Assembly: GCA_015060455.1 (NCBI GenBank)
Contig: SUYM01000012.1
Span: 1-64,000 of the forward strand
Reading direction: 5' to 3'
Source: Bacteroidales bacterium
Lineage (GTDB): Bacteria; Bacteroidota; Bacteroidia; Bacteroidales; UBA932
DNA: 64,000 nucleotides
The notes under the pieces are model-generated. The model was not told where the DNA came from. It did not search any database and was given only the letters and a program-made list of their open reading frames with translations. Each line of letters starts with the position of its first letter. The first letter of the stretch is position 1. The position numbers were made by a program, and so were the translations under genes. Positions 26,572 through 38,493 of the stretch are shown here, piece after piece.

Positions 26572-27960
26572 ATGTGTAATTGTAAAAAGATAATGGATGA
26601 CAAGCTGCACCACGAGTGTGGTGTGCTTGGAATTTATGGCGTGCAGGATGCTGCAGGCCTGGCGTATTATGGCCTTCATGCTCTCCAGCATAGGGGACAG
26701 CAGGGATGTGGCATCGTGACAGTTGACGCAGAGGGCGAATTCCATCGCGTGAAAGGTGATGGACTGGTGACAGAGGTGTTCAACGAGTCAAAAATGGCCC
26801 TTCTTCCGGGCGATATGGCCATCGGCCATGTGCGTTACAGCAACGCAGGATGCAAGGGAACGGAGAATCTCCAGCCATTCCTTTTCCATCACAATTCGGG
26901 CGACTTTGCATTGGCAAACAATGGACAGATAGTCAACTATCGCCAGCTACGTGAGGAACTCGAAGATAAGGGAAGCCTTTTCCAGTCGTCTTCTGATGCG
27001 GAAGTACTTGCCCATCTTATCAAGAAGCAGGGTATTGATAAGGAACAGCCTCGTATCAATTCTCTCAAGAACGCCCTCAATATGATGGACGGTGCGTTCG
27101 CATTCGTCGTTATGACAGGCCGTCGTATCTATGCCTGCCGTGACAAGTACGGATTCCATCCGCTTGCTCTCGGTAAACTGGGCGATGGATATGTTGTTGC
27201 CAGCGAGACTTGCGCGTTCGATGTCCTCGGAGCGGAGTATATCCGCGACGTCGAACCTGGTGAAATCGTTACTATCGACCACCATGGAGTACGCAGCCAG
27301 TTCTACGCACCGACCGAGCGTCATGCGATGTGTGCGATGGAGTATGTCTATTTCGCCCGTCCTGACAGCGATATAGAGGGTTGCAATGTGCATAATTACA
27401 GAAAGGAGTCTGGCAGGATCCTGTTCAAGGAGGCGCCTGCTGATGCGGATATCGTCATTGGTGTCCCTGATTCAAGCCTTTCTGCAGCACAGGGTTATGC
27501 AGAGGCCAGTGGCCTTCCATACGAGATGGGTCTTATCAAGAGCAAATATGTAGGTCGTACATTCATTCTTCCGACCCAGTCTCTCCGTGAGAAGGGCGTG
27601 AAGATGAAACTCTCCCCGGTAAGATCTATCGTCAAGGGCAAGAGGGTAGTGCTGGTGGATGATTCCATCGTGCGCGGTACCACTTCCCTCAAGATCGTGA
27701 AAATGCTTCGTGAAGCCGGAGCCGCCGAGGTACATGTCCGCATTGCCAGCGCTCCGCTGAAATACACCTGCTACTATGGCGTGGATGTCCACACCCCTGA
27801 AGAACTCATAAGCAACAGCAACAGCGTAGAAAAGGTGTGCGAACTCATAGGCGCGGACTCGCTGGCCTTCCTCTCCCACAAGGGAATGTTGGATGCAGGC
27901 CGCCGAAGCGACCTCTGTCTCGCATGTTTCAACCATAAATATCCTACAAAACTGTATTAG
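26572..27960 (+). CDS. purF: Amidophosphoribosyltransferase
   Basis: First committed step of purine synthesis: PRPP plus glutamine to 5-phosphoribosylamine. The N-terminal Ntn glutaminase begins at the Cys of HHECGVLGIYG after a short propeptide. ALQHRGQQGCGI follows, then the C-terminal phosphoribosyltransferase domain with the PRPP loop VVLVDDSIVRGTT. The track ORF begins at 26521 and runs through the hairpin repeat. The ATG at 26572 (MCNCKKIMDDKL...) or at 26593 is more credible. Late cysteines could hold an iron-sulphur cluster, as in some relatives. Confidence 0.95.
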   Translation: MCNCKKIMDDKLHHECGVLGIYGVQDAAGLAYYGLHALQHRGQQGCGIVTVDAEGEFHRVKGDGLVTEVFNESKMALLPGDMAIGHVRYSNAGCKGTENLQPFLFHHNSGDFALANNGQIVNYRQLREELEDKGSLFQSSSDAEVLAHLIKKQGIDKEQPRINSLKNALNMMDGAFAFVVMTGRRIYACRDKYGFHPLALGKLGDGYVVASETCAFDVLGAEYIRDVEPGEIVTIDHHGVRSQFYAPTERHAMCAMEYVYFARPDSDIEGCNVHNYRKESGRILFKEAPADADIVIGVPDSSLSAAQGYAEASGLPYEMGLIKSKYVGRTFILPTQSLREKGVKMKLSPVRSIVKGKRVVLVDDSIVRGTTSLKIVKMLREAGAAEVHVRIASAPLKYTCYYGVDVHTPEELISNSNSVEKVCELIGADSLAFLSHKGMLDAGRRSDLCLACFNHKYPTKLY

Positions 27961-28012
27961 GATAGAATGAAGGGCGGTTGGATACCGCTAAATGATTAAA
28001 TATAAGGCATAT

Positions 28013-29821
28013 ATGCAGGAAATTAGAAATATCGCCATCATCGCGCACGTTGACCATGGCAAGACGACCATAGTCGACCGCATGATCTATCAGGCTCGTC
28101 AGCAGCGTGAACAGGAGAAACTTGGCGAACTGATCCTTGACAATAACGACCTTGAAAGAGAAAGGGGTATAACCATTCTTGCCAAGAATGTATCCGTTGT
28201 ATATAAAGGAGTGAAAATCAATGTCATCGACACTCCTGGCCATAGTGATTTCGGCGGAGAGGTGGAGCGTGTGCTGAATATGGCGGACGGTGTGATCCTT
28301 CTGGTGGATGCATTCGAGGGCTGTATGCCGCAGACACGTTTCGTGCTTCAGAAGGCCATCGAGATGGGCAAGAAGCCTGTGCTCGTGATCAATAAGGTGG
28401 ATAAACTCAACTGCCGCCCGGACGAGGTGCAGGAAGAGGTGTTCGACCTTATGTTCTCCCTCGGTGCGACTGAGGACCAGTTGGATTTCCGCACGATATA
28501 CGGAAGCGCGAAGCAGGGCTGGATGTCATACGACTGGAAGCAGCCGACAGAAGACATCACTGCACTTCTTGACACCATCCTTGAAGTGATTCCTGCTCCT
28601 AAATATAACGAAGGAACGCCACAGATGCTGATTTCGTCTCTGGAGTATTCTCCGTATGTAGGCCGTATCGCAGTCGGACGTATCACCCGTGGCACCTTGC
28701 AGGCAGGTCAGAACATTACCCTCTGCAAGCGCTATGACATACAGCAGAAACAGAAGATCAAGGAACTGATGATATTTGACGGCCTCGGAAAGGCTAAGGT
28801 CGATGAGGTCAAGTGTGGAGACATCTGTGCAGTTGTGGGTATTGAAGGCTTCGAGATCGGTGACACCATCGCAGACTTCGAGAATCCTGAGGCGCTTCCT
28901 CCTATCGAGGTTGATGAGCCTACCATGAGCATGCTCTTCTGCATCAACAATTCACCGTTCTTCGGCAAGGAAGGCAAGTTCGTGACCTCGCGCCATCTCA
29001 AGGAACGTCTTGACAAGGAGTTGGAGAAGAACCTTGCCCTGCGTGTCAAGCCGGGTCCTAATGCTGACTCGTTCATAGTCTATGGCCGTGGAGTGCTGCA
29101 TCTTTCTGTGCTTATCGAGACCATGCGCCGTGAGGGCTTCGAACTTCAGGTCGGTCAGCCTAAGGTGCTTGACAAGATGATCGGAGGACAGAGGTGCGAA
29201 CCTATTGAGAATCTTACCATCGACCTTCCGGAGGAGTTTGTGGGCCGTGCCATCGAGATGGTGACCCGCCGCAAGGGCGCTCTGATCCAGATGGAAGGCA
29301 GGGGAGACCGCACTCATCTGGAGTTTGACATCCCCTCGCGCGGACTTATGGGACTGCGAAGCAACCTGCTCACAGCCACTCAGGGTGAAGCGGTGGTCGC
29401 TCACCGTCTGAAAGGATATGAGCCATATAAGGGTGATATAGAACGTCGTACAAACGGCTCGCTTGTATCTCTTGAAACAGGTGTGTCGGTGGCATACTCG
29501 ATGGACAAACTTCAGGACCGCGGCCGTTTCTTCATTGAGCCGGGAGTGGATATCTATGAGGGTCAGGTGGTGGGAGAGCATACCCGCGAAAGAGACCTTA
29601 ACATAAATATATGCAAGACCAAGAAACTCACCAATATGCGTGCGTCCGGAAGTGATGACAAGGTGATGCTTCCGCCGCCTGTGGTGTTCTCGCTGGAGGA
29701 GGCTTTGGAATATATTCAGGAGGATGAACTTGTTGAGGTTACTCCTAAGTCCATGAGGCTTAGGAAGATAATCCTGAACGAAATCGAGCGCAAAAGGAAA
29801 AGTTCCGATTTTAATTGCTGA
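28013..29821 (+). CDS. typA: Ribosome-associated translational GTPase TypA/BipA
   Basis: Translation-factor GTPase of the EF-G group that binds ribosomes and affects 50S assembly and stress adaptation. Motifs: G1 AHVDHGKTT right at the N-terminus, G2/switch [12 protein letters not shown]3 [11 protein letters not shown]4 NKVDK. Domains II, III/V and the BipA-specific C-terminal domain follow ([15 protein letters not shown] is characteristic). I start at the second ATG (28013, [14 protein letters not shown]) because family members begin there; the track start is 27992. Confidence 0.96.
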   Translation: MQEIRNIAIIAHVDHGKTTIVDRMIYQARQQREQEKLGELILDNNDLERERGITILAKNVSVVYKGVKINVIDTPGHSDFGGEVERVLNMADGVILLVDAFEGCMPQTRFVLQKAIEMGKKPVLVINKVDKLNCRPDEVQEEVFDLMFSLGATEDQLDFRTIYGSAKQGWMSYDWKQPTEDITALLDTILEVIPAPKYNEGTPQMLISSLEYSPYVGRIAVGRITRGTLQAGQNITLCKRYDIQQKQKIKELMIFDGLGKAKVDEVKCGDICAVVGIEGFEIGDTIADFENPEALPPIEVDEPTMSMLFCINNSPFFGKEGKFVTSRHLKERLDKELEKNLALRVKPGPNADSFIVYGRGVLHLSVLIETMRREGFELQVGQPKVLDKMIGGQRCEPIENLTIDLPEEFVGRAIEMVTRRKGALIQMEGRGDRTHLEFDIPSRGLMGLRSNLLTATQGEAVVAHRLKGYEPYKGDIERRTNGSLVSLETGVSVAYSMDKLQDRGRFFIEPGVDIYEGQVVGEHTRERDLNINICKTKKLTNMRASGSDDKVMLPPPVVFSLEEALEYIQEDELVEVTPKSMRLRKIILNEIERKRKSSDFNC

Positions 29822-29845
29822 TAACAAAAATATTTCTTACCTTTG
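29815..29845 (+). promoter_or_regulatory. Promoter of yceD-rpmF
   Basis: TTG (29815-29817), 20 bases, TACCTTTG (29838-29845); expected start about 20 bases before the yceD ATG. The -33 box overlaps the end of typA. Confidence 0.65.
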
Positions 29846-29872
29846 CGGGCTCAAATTTATTTATGGGTAGGA

Positions 29873-30397
29873 ATGAACGAGAATTTTATCATACCTTTAA
29901 ATGGTTTGACGGCTGGGAAAAACGAGTTTTTTCTGCATGCCGGCAAGGAGTTCTTCGATAGTTTTGAAAACGAGGAAATCTTCGATGCAGACCTTCAAGT
30001 AAGGATTCTGGTTGAGAAATCGGGCCGATATATCGGGGTTGACTGCGATATCAAGGGGGAGGTTACAGTGGAGTGCGACAGGTGTCTTGACATGGTTGAC
30101 ATGCCCATAGACACACAGGTCAGGCTGAGCGTGAAATTCGGCGATGAAGAGGTTTCCGAGATCGGTCAGGAAGGGGAGAGAGAGGTGATTTTTGTACGGG
30201 AAGACGAGGCTGTCCTGGATATGAGTCAGATAGTATATGACTATGCTTGTCTGGCGCTTCCGATGCAGCGGACACATGAGGTTGGAGGATGTAACCCTGA
30301 TGCGATGAAGTACTACAGTGCTCCGGAAGGACACGACTACTTCAACGAGGAGGAAGAGATGAATCCTTTCGCCGCCCTGAAAGGCATGTTCAAGTAG
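29873..30397 (+). CDS. yceD: YceD/DUF177 family protein
   Basis: A 174-residue protein of the DUF177 family, linked to accumulation of 23S rRNA/large subunits and almost always found just before rpmF, as here. The family signature is the CxxC strand VTVECDRCLDMVDMPI with a preceding DCDIKGEV strand. The track places the start at a TTG (29843) that is part of the -7 box; the ATG at 29873 (MNENFIIPLNGLTAGK) is the better choice. The C-terminus ends acidic, then NPFAALKGMFK. Confidence 0.88.
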   Translation: MNENFIIPLNGLTAGKNEFFLHAGKEFFDSFENEEIFDADLQVRILVEKSGRYIGVDCDIKGEVTVECDRCLDMVDMPIDTQVRLSVKFGDEEVSEIGQEGEREVIFVREDEAVLDMSQIVYDYACLALPMQRTHEVGGCNPDAMKYYSAPEGHDYFNEEEEMNPFAALKGMFK

Positions 30398-30399
30398 AA

Positions 30400-30553
30400 G
30401 ATGTCTCGACTGCGCTCGACATGACAAACCTTTGTTGTCATCCTGAGCGGAACGAAGTGAAGTCGAAGGATCTTTCGTTCTGTCATCCTGAGCGTAGTGA
30501 AGAATCTTTCGCCCTGTCATCCTGAGCGGAACGGAGTGGAGTCGAAGGATCTG
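30400..30553. repeat. Array of four TGTCAT...ATCT hairpin repeats between yceD and rpmF
   Basis: One fragment with the palindrome ATGTC...GACAT (30400-30425) is followed by three units at about 30436-30473, 30481-30507 and 30515-30553, each beginning TGTCATCCTGAGCG. The units differ in loop length (AACGAAGTGAAGTCG against TAGTG). Confidence 0.8.
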
Positions 30554-30590
30554 TAAACAAATGAATATTAATAATTAAAAATATAGTAAA

Positions 30591-30773
30591 ATGGCACATC
30601 CAAAACACAAGGTCTCTAAGCAGAGACGTGACAAAAGAAGAACACATGATGTAGCAGTGGTTCCTACACTCGCTACTTGTTCAAACTGCGGTGCAACAAT
30701 CATGTACCACAGAGTATGCCCAGAGTGTGGCTACTATAGAGGTCGTCAGATCATCGAGAAGAAGGCTGAGTAA
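30591..30773 (+). CDS. rpmF: 50S ribosomal protein L32
   Basis: A 60-residue basic zinc-ribbon protein. MAHPKHKVSKQRRDKRRTHD is the standard L32 opening, and the zinc site is CSNCGATIMYHRVCPECG (two CxxC pairs). Follows yceD, as in most bacteria. Confidence 0.97.
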   Translation: MAHPKHKVSKQRRDKRRTHDVAVVPTLATCSNCGATIMYHRVCPECGYYRGRQIIEKKAE

Positions 30774-30794
30774 TCGGTCTTCTTATTGAATTTT

Positions 30795-30866
30795 GGCCCT
30801 GTAGTTCAACGGATAGAATGGAAGTTTCCTAAACTTTAGATAGCAGTTCGATTCTGCTCGGGGCTA
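30795..30866 (+). tRNA. tRNA-Arg (anticodon CCT)
   Basis: A complete cloverleaf: acceptor GGCCCTG with CGGGGCT (two G-U pairs), D stem GTTC/GAAT, anticodon stem GAAGT/ACTTT around TTCCTAA (anticodon CCT), and T arm AGCAG-TTCGATT-CTGCT. No CCA encoded. It lies 21 bases after rpmF, followed by a terminator. Confidence 0.93.
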
Positions 30867-30869
30867 CAG

Positions 30870-30907
30870 ACTCGCAAATCGCTTAACGGTGGTTTGCGAG
30901 TTTTGTT
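30870..30907 (+). terminator. Intrinsic terminator after tRNA-Arg
   Basis: ACTCGCAAA (30870-30878) pairs with TTTGCGAGT (30893-30901), followed by TTTGTTTT. Confidence 0.8.
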
Positions 30908-31016
30908 TTGTGGACGGCGCATCTGTTTCCGGTCACAGTATGATGCAGGCCAGGCAGGATGGTGGAAATGGAACGGATATTGGAAATGTCGAAGGGAACG
31001 ATTAAAACGAACTGCT

Positions 31017-31487
31017 ATGTTTTACAATTTTCTGTTTCCCCAATATCTGAGAGGAAGGGCGGTGTCATTGATTCTTCTTCTGATCAGGATCTTCTTCGCA
31101 GTCATGTTCTTCATGCATGGCCTGGACAAGATGCGTAATTTCGATGTACTCTCAGAGACCTTCCCGAGTATCATGGGATTGGGTTCATACACCACCCTCA
31201 TGTTGGCGATATTCTGCGAGTTTGCCTGCTCGCTTTTTCTGATGACAGGGCTCATTACGAGGATAATCCTCATTCCGATGATACTGTCCATGGCTGTGGC
31301 CTTCTTTGATGTGCATGACGGAATGATGCCGCAGGGCGAACTCTCGCTGATTTATCTTATCGTTTTCTTCGGGCTTTTTATCTGCGGTCCGGGGAGATAT
31401 AGTGTTGATTATCTGATAGATAAGAGATTGCAGAAGGATAGGCAGAATGACGAGGAAGCAGCCCGGACTCTAAACGGAAAGGCGTAG
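31017..31487 (+). CDS. DoxX family membrane protein
   Basis: A 156-residue protein with four transmembrane helices. It shows the DoxX pattern: LLLIRIFFAVMFFMHGLDKM, then LGSYTTLMLAIFCEFACSLFLMTGLITRI, and a C-terminal helix ending FGLFICGPGRYSVDYLI. The DoxX family is broadly distributed and linked in some species to redox or thiosulphate metabolism; no precise function can be read here. The track ORF starts at 30894 inside the terminator; the ATG at 31017 starts directly before the first hydrophobic stretch. It stands alone between the tRNA and the ATP synthase operon. Confidence 0.85.
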   Translation: MFYNFLFPQYLRGRAVSLILLLIRIFFAVMFFMHGLDKMRNFDVLSETFPSIMGLGSYTTLMLAIFCEFACSLFLMTGLITRIILIPMILSMAVAFFDVHDGMMPQGELSLIYLIVFFGLFICGPGRYSVDYLIDKRLQKDRQNDEEAARTLNGKA

Positions 31488-31507
31488 GATTGAACGGGAG
31501 AAAGGTT

Positions 31508-33308
<1,801 letters not shown>

Positions 33309-33312
<4 letters not shown>

Positions 33313-34367
33313 GGTGGATGAAGGTCATATCGGTATGCTTCCTGCTGGCAATCTCTGCATCAGTGTATAGCCAAGAGATTACCACGTCGGGCGATAATGA
33401 AATCGACGTAGGCCACATGCTCTTCGGCCATATCGGAGACTCCTACGGCTGGCACATAACCGACTGGAAGGGTCAGCATATAACCATCCCGCTTCCGTGC
33501 ATAGTCCATAGCAGGACCACCGGCTGGCATGCCTTCATGTCCTCGAAAATAGAACACGGACACTCGTACAAGGGATTTTCACTCGCAGAGGAAGGCCGCT
33601 ACAAGGACAAGATCGTGGAAACCACCCCGGACGGGCAGCAGGTGCGGCCGTTTGACATATCCATAACCAGGAACGTAGCCTCGCTGATCTTCTCCGCCCT
33701 GCTGCTGATAGGCATAGTCCTTTATGCAAGGCGGTGGTATGCCAGGAACGACGCTCGGGAAAAGGCTCCGGGAGGACTTGCCGGGCTTGTGGAAATGATG
33801 GTGATGATGGTGCAGGATGATATAATCAAGGATGCTGTGGGGCCGGAATACAGGAAATATTCCCCTTACCTTCTGACAGCGTTCTTCTTCATATTCCTGA
33901 GCAACCTTCTCGGCATCGTGCCTTTCTTCCCGGGAGGGGCGAATGTGACGGGAAACATTGCCGTGACGATGGTGCTGGCCATGTGCACATTCTTCGCGGT
34001 GAACATGTTTGCAGACAGGCATTATTGGAAGGAAATTCTCTGGCCGGATGTGCCGGTGTTTCTGAAATTTCCGATACCGCTCATGCAGATGATAGAGATA
34101 TTCGGTATGTTCACCAAGCCGTTCTCCTTGATGGTGAGGCTGTTTGCCAATATAATGGCGGGACATGCGATGATATTGGGACTTGTGTCGGTGATATTCG
34201 TGACTGCAAAGTTAGGTCCGGTAATCAACGGGTCGATGACAGTGGTCACCATGCTGTTCGGAGTGTTCATGGACTGTCTGGAACTGCTTGTGGCGTTCAT
34301 CCAGGCCTATGTGTTCACGATGCTCTCCAGCGTGTTCATCGGCATGAGCCGGCAGACGGAGCATTAG
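33309..34367 (+). CDS. atpB: Fo ATP synthase subunit a
   Basis: Membrane stator subunit forming the ion half-channels against the c-ring. The protein starts with a signal-like segment (MRWMKVISVCFLLAISASVYSQ) and a ~110-residue periplasmic extension typical of Bacteroidota, then five to six helices. The essential arginine is in the helix FSLMVRLFANIMAGHAMI, and the last helix contains ELLVAFIQAYVFTMLSSVFIGM. I use the ATG at 33309 overlapping the atpC stop rather than the track start at 33297. Confidence 0.95.
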
Positions 34368-34480
34368 ATGTCTCGACTTCGCTCGACATGACAGTAAGGA
34401 CCTTACAGCAATTGTCATCCTGAATGTTTCACTGTCATCCTGAATGTTTCACTGTCATCCTGAACGAAGTGAAGGATCTG
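34368..34480. repeat. Hairpin repeats inside the ATP synthase operon (atpB-atpE gap)
   Basis: A palindromic fragment (ATGTC...GACATGACA, about 34368-34393) precedes two identical 20-base units TGTCATCCTGAATGTTTCAC (from 34413 and 34433) and one full unit ending AGGATCTG (about 34453-34480). Confidence 0.8.
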
Positions 34481-34510
34481 AAAACAATGTATAACTAAAA
34501 TATAAAAACT

Positions 34511-34768
34511 ATGTTACTTTCAACAATTCTTCTTCAGGCCGCAGGACTGGCCGTATGGGGAAAGGTCGCCGGAGCAATCGGCGCCGGAATCGCGGCAATC
34601 GCAGCAGCATGGGGCATCGGCAAGATCGGTTCATCTGCAATGGAGGCCATCGCACGTCAGCCGGAGTCGGCAAACAACATCCGCACGGCAATGCTTATCA
34701 TCGGTGCGCTTGTCGAGGGTGCCTGCCTTTTCGCAATCATCGCCTGTCTGATGGCAATCGTGATGTAA
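34511..34768 (+). CDS. atpE: Fo ATP synthase subunit c
   Basis: 85 residues forming a helical hairpin. The first helix is Gly/Ala rich (GAIGAGIAAIAAAWGIGKIG), the polar loop is ARQPE, and the second helix carries the ion-binding Glu in ALVEGACLFAII. The residue after the Glu is Gly, not Ser/Thr as in sodium-binding rings, so proton coupling is inferred. Confidence 0.96.
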   Translation: MLLSTILLQAAGLAVWGKVAGAIGAGIAAIAAAWGIGKIGSSAMEAIARQPESANNIRTAMLIIGALVEGACLFAIIACLMAIVM

Positions 34769-34769
34769 T

Positions 34770-35282
34770 ATGAATCTGTTGCTACCTGACAGCGGTCTTC
34801 TGTTCTGGATGACCATAATCTTTGCCATGGTGTTCTTCGTTCTTGCGAAGTTCGGCTTTCCTGTGATCACGGGTATGGTGGAGAAACGTCGTTCCCGGAT
34901 TGACGAATCCATAGAGGCTGCACGTAAGGCCGAGGAGGCCATTGCCCATCTGACCCAGGAGCAGGAGCGCATCATTGCAGAGACACGTGCCGAGCAGGCG
35001 CAACTCAAGAAGGATGCGGCTGCCGAGCGTGACAGGATGATTGCGCTGGCACGCGAACAGGCTCGCGTGGAGGCGCAGAAGATCATGGATGAGGCCAAGG
35101 TGCGCATTGCCGAAGAAAAGGAGGATGCACTCAGGGATATGCGGCGGGAGGTGGCAATGCTCTCCCTCGCCGTAGCCGAGCAGGTGGTGCGCAAGGAACT
35201 GCAGTCGGACAAGGGACAGCAGGAACTGGTGGATACGCTGCTGGACCAGATGTCCGGCAATGACGTGAAATTGTCATCCTGA
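34770..35282 (+). CDS. atpF: Fo ATP synthase subunit b
   Basis: 170 residues: one N-terminal transmembrane helix (LLFWMTIIFAMVFFVLAKFGFPVI) and a long charged coiled coil that forms the peripheral stalk. It begins one base after the atpE stop. The last codons and stop (LSS, then TGA) are read from the first bases of a TGTCATCCTGAG hairpin repeat, so the terminal residues come from the inserted repeat. Confidence 0.95.
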   Translation: MNLLLPDSGLLFWMTIIFAMVFFVLAKFGFPVITGMVEKRRSRIDESIEAARKAEEAIAHLTQEQERIIAETRAEQAQLKKDAAAERDRMIALAREQARVEAQKIMDEAKVRIAEEKEDALRDMRREVAMLSLAVAEQVVRKELQSDKGQQELVDTLLDQMSGNDVKLSS

Positions 35283-35310
35283 GCGAAGCGTAGAGAAGTC
35301 GAAGGATCTG
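35272..35310. repeat. Hairpin repeat overlapping the 3' end of atpF
   Basis: A unit from TGTCATCCTGAGCG to AGGATCTG with an enlarged loop. Its TCATCCTGA supplies the final two serines and the stop codon of atpF. Confidence 0.8.
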
Positions 35311-35317
35311 TTACATT

Positions 35318-35872
35318 ATGAATACAGGAATAATAGCATCAAGATACGCAAAAGCCTTTCTGGAGTATGTAACCCAGGAGGGTGCCGGAGAAAATGTATA
35401 TTCTCAGGCATGTGCCCTTGTGTATATGTTCAGCACCCTTGAACAGTTCAAGGAATATGTCGAGAGTCCTTCCGACATATCCGTTGACAGAAAAACGGAA
35501 CTGCTCACCGCGGCGCTCGGCTCTCCTGTGGATCCTGCCATCGTCAGTTTCCTGAAAATGGTTACGGCCCATCGCAGAACGGAATTCTTTCCCCGGATGC
35601 TCCTGTCCTTCATCGAACAGTACAGGAAGCAGAATGATATAATGGTGGGACGCCTTGTCTCGGCAGTCCCCATAGATGGTCTTCGCCAAAGGCTGGAGGA
35701 CATGTTCCATGACAGGACAGGCGCACAGGTCCATCTTGAAGAAAATATCGACAGTTCTCTGGTCGGCGGTTTTGTCTTCGAACTTGACGGATACCGCCTT
35801 GATGCAAGCGTAGAAAGCCATTTAGAACGCCTCCGCAGACAGATTGTCGAAAAGAACAACAGAATAGTATAG
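35318..35872 (+). CDS. atpH: F1 ATP synthase subunit delta
   Basis: 184-residue OSCP/delta subunit joining F1 to the b stalk. It begins [15 protein letters not shown], a standard helix, and ends with the C-terminal beta hairpin [20 protein letters not shown] followed by a Leu/Arg helix. It sits between atpF and atpA (2 bases before atpA). Confidence 0.94.
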   Translation: MNTGIIASRYAKAFLEYVTQEGAGENVYSQACALVYMFSTLEQFKEYVESPSDISVDRKTELLTAALGSPVDPAIVSFLKMVTAHRRTEFFPRMLLSFIEQYRKQNDIMVGRLVSAVPIDGLRQRLEDMFHDRTGAQVHLEENIDSSLVGGFVFELDGYRLDASVESHLERLRRQIVEKNNRIV

Positions 35873-35874
35873 AT

Positions 35875-37458
35875 ATGAATACAATAAAACCATCGGAAAT
35901 ATCTGAGGTGCTGCTGAGCCAACTCAAGCAGATCGGGTCAGAACTCCATTATGAGGAGGTCGGCAAGGTTTTGCAGGTGAGTGACGGGGTGGTGCGCATA
36001 TATGGGCTGCTCAATGCCGAGGCAGGGGAACTTCTGGAGTTCGACAACGGTATCATGGCCGTTGTGATGAACCTTGAGGAGGACAATGTCGGCGCTGTGC
36101 TTCTCGGACCGACCGACCGCATTAAGGAAGGCATGAGCGTAAAGCGTACCGGCCGTATCGCATCCATAAATGTGGGTGAGTCCATGCTGGGGCGTGTGGT
36201 GAATCCGCTTGGCGAACCGCTTGACGGAAAGGGACGCCTGGGCGGGGAACTCATGCAGATGCCGTTGGAGAGGAAGGCTCCGGGCGTGATCTTCCGTCAG
36301 CCGGTGACCGAACCGCTTCAGACAGGCCTCAAAGCCATAGATTCGATGATTCCGATAGGTCGTGGTCAGAGGGAACTCATCATCGGAGACCGTCAGACCG
36401 GTAAGACAGCCATAGCGTTGGACACCATCATCAATCAGCGCAGTGCGTATGAGGCAGGACAGCCGGTATATTGCATATATGTGGCAATAGGCCAGAAGGG
36501 CTCGACCATTGCGAATATTGTCAATACGCTGAAAAAGCACGGCGCGCTTGATTATACAGTAGTCGTGGCTGCCACTGCCGCAGATACCGCTGCTTTAAGG
36601 TATTATGCCCCTTTTGCCGGTGCAGCCATCGGAGAATATTTCCGTGATACGGGCAGACATGCCCTGGTGGTATATGACGACCTGTCGAAACAGGCTGTGG
36701 CCTATCGTGAGGTGTCTCTGATTCTGCGCCGTCCTTCCGGTAGAGAGGCATATCCGGGTGATATATTCTACCTTCATTCAAGACTTCTGGAACGTGCAGC
36801 CAAGATCATCGGCCAGCAGGAGGTCGCGGAGAATATGAACGACCTGCCGCCTTCGCTCAAAAGCAAGGTGAAGGCCGGAGGTTCATTGACGGCTCTTCCT
36901 ATCATCGAGACGCAGGCGGGAGACGTTTCTGCATATATCCCTACAAATGTGATCTCCATCACGGACGGACAGATCTTCCTTGAAGCGGACCTGTTCAATC
37001 AGGGATTCCGTCCTGCGGTGAATGTGGGTATTTCGGTTTCGCGTGTGGGTGGAAGCGCTCAGATAAAGAGCATGAAGAAGGTGGCAGGTACCTTGAAGAT
37101 AGACCAGGCGCAGTATCGTGAACTGGAAGCGTTCTCAAAGTTCAGCAGCGATATGGATCCGATCACGGTGATGACCCTTGACAAGGGACGAAAGAACAAC
37201 AGGCTTCTGGTGCAGTCCCAATATGCTCCGATGCCTGTGGGCGAGCAGGTGGCCATCCTCTATTGTGGCACAAAGGGGCTTCTGAGGGATCTGCATATAG
37301 ACCAGGTGGATGATTTTCAGGTAACCTTCCTCAGCAAGATGAGGGCCTTCCATCAGGACGATGTGCTGACACCCCTCTCCCAGGGGGCCACGGACCCGCG
37401 GATCTTTGACATAATAGAACACGAAGCATTGTCAATAGTTCATGGAATGATGCCTTAA
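35875..37458 (+). CDS. atpA: F1 ATP synthase subunit alpha
   Basis: Regulatory nucleotide-binding subunit of F1, 527 residues. P-loop [13 protein letters not shown], the arginine-finger region [13 protein letters not shown], and an N-terminal beta barrel ([17 protein letters not shown]). A long hairpin separates it from atpG. Confidence 0.98.
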   Translation: MNTIKPSEISEVLLSQLKQIGSELHYEEVGKVLQVSDGVVRIYGLLNAEAGELLEFDNGIMAVVMNLEEDNVGAVLLGPTDRIKEGMSVKRTGRIASINVGESMLGRVVNPLGEPLDGKGRLGGELMQMPLERKAPGVIFRQPVTEPLQTGLKAIDSMIPIGRGQRELIIGDRQTGKTAIALDTIINQRSAYEAGQPVYCIYVAIGQKGSTIANIVNTLKKHGALDYTVVVAATAADTAALRYYAPFAGAAIGEYFRDTGRHALVVYDDLSKQAVAYREVSLILRRPSGREAYPGDIFYLHSRLLERAAKIIGQQEVAENMNDLPPSLKSKVKAGGSLTALPIIETQAGDVSAYIPTNVISITDGQIFLEADLFNQGFRPAVNVGISVSRVGGSAQIKSMKKVAGTLKIDQAQYRELEAFSKFSSDMDPITVMTLDKGRKNNRLLVQSQYAPMPVGEQVAILYCGTKGLLRDLHIDQVDDFQVTFLSKMRAFHQDDVLTPLSQGATDPRIFDIIEHEALSIVHGMMP

Positions 37459-37465
37459 ATAAAAT

Positions 37466-37536
37466 AGAAAAACAACCTGTCGCGCAAGCGAACATTTACC
37501 CGGATAGGGCCGAGCGGTGAGGCAGGTTGTTTTTCT
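37466..37536. repeat. Long hairpin with conserved core, copy 1 (atpA-atpG gap)
   Basis: Arms AGAAAAACAACCTG (37466-37479) and CAGGTTGTTTTTCT (37523-37536) are perfectly complementary over 14 bp. The 43-base loop contains CATTTACCCGGATAGGG, which recurs, on the same strand, in the loop of the hairpin at 58477-58564 although the arms there are unrelated. The right arm ends in a T-run, so partial termination inside the operon is possible. Confidence 0.75.
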
Positions 37537-37545
37537 GGAATATAT

Positions 37546-38484
37546 ATGAGTTCACTGAAGGAAATAAAGACCAGAATCAATTCGGTCAAAAGTACGCTGA
37601 AGATAACCTCGGCCATGAAGATGGTCGCGGCTGCCAAACTGCATAAGGCCCAGAACACCATCGGCGGCAAACTGCCTTATGAGCAGCAACTTCGCCGTAC
37701 CCTTGCCGGAATGCTTCAGGACGACGATATGCAGAAGGCCATCCACGACGAACTCGGTCTGGGGGACAGCAGGAGCGGCTCCCTTGTCAGCCTGCGAGAT
37801 GTCCATGTAGATGAATACCCTTCAAAGGAGACCGTCTCGCGCGTGGCCCTGGTGCTTTTCTCGTCAAACTCTTCTCTCTGCGGCGCCTTCAATGCCAATG
37901 TCATAAGAGAGTTTCATCACACCTATGAGGCCTTGCAGGAGAGGGGATATGAGCCGGAAGACATTGATGTATATGCCATAGGAAGGAAAATTGCAGATGC
38001 TGCGGTCAAGTCAGGACTGACCCTTACAGAAGACCTTTCGGCCATGGCGGACAAGCCTTTGTATGACGATGCCGCAGACCTCGCCATGACCCTTGTAGAT
38101 AGATTCGTGTCCGGAGAGGTGGGACAGATAATCCTGATATACAGCCATTTCGCGACAGCGGCCAGCCAGCCTGTGGTGCGCGAAAACTATCTGCCCATGG
38201 CCATGCATGACCTTGACACCACTTCTGAACCGGTGGATTATATCCTCGAACCGGACCCTCTGGAACTCGCTAGAGAACTGCTTCCTATGGTGCTCAGGCT
38301 CAAACTCTACACAGTCCTTCTCGACGCGAACGCCGCCGAGCACGCAGCCCGCACGATAGCCATGCAGATCGCTTCCGACAATGCCAGGAATCTCATTGCC
38401 GAACTCACCCTCGCATACAACAAAGGCCGCCAACAGGAGATTACGGCAGAAATCCTTGATCTTGTCGGCGGCAACGTCTTATAG
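37546..38484 (+). CDS. atpG: F1 ATP synthase subunit gamma
   Basis: Central rotor stalk, 312 residues. It starts SSLKEIKTRINSVKSTLKITSAMKMVAAAKL (the conserved first coil) and ends with the second coil MQIASDNARNLIAELTLAYNKGRQQEITAEILD. It carries the insert region seen in Bacteroidota. Last gene of the operon, converging on the GH105 gene. Confidence 0.96.
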   Translation: MSSLKEIKTRINSVKSTLKITSAMKMVAAAKLHKAQNTIGGKLPYEQQLRRTLAGMLQDDDMQKAIHDELGLGDSRSGSLVSLRDVHVDEYPSKETVSRVALVLFSSNSSLCGAFNANVIREFHHTYEALQERGYEPEDIDVYAIGRKIADAAVKSGLTLTEDLSAMADKPLYDDAADLAMTLVDRFVSGEVGQIILIYSHFATAASQPVVRENYLPMAMHDLDTTSEPVDYILEPDPLELARELLPMVLRLKLYTVLLDANAAEHAARTIAMQIASDNARNLIAELTLAYNKGRQQEITAEILDLVGGNVL

Positions 38485-38493
38485 TCCTTTCGG

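Noticed and set aside
28952-29827. 291-codon minus-strand ORF
   Set aside because: Antisense to typA, whose frame and motifs are certain.
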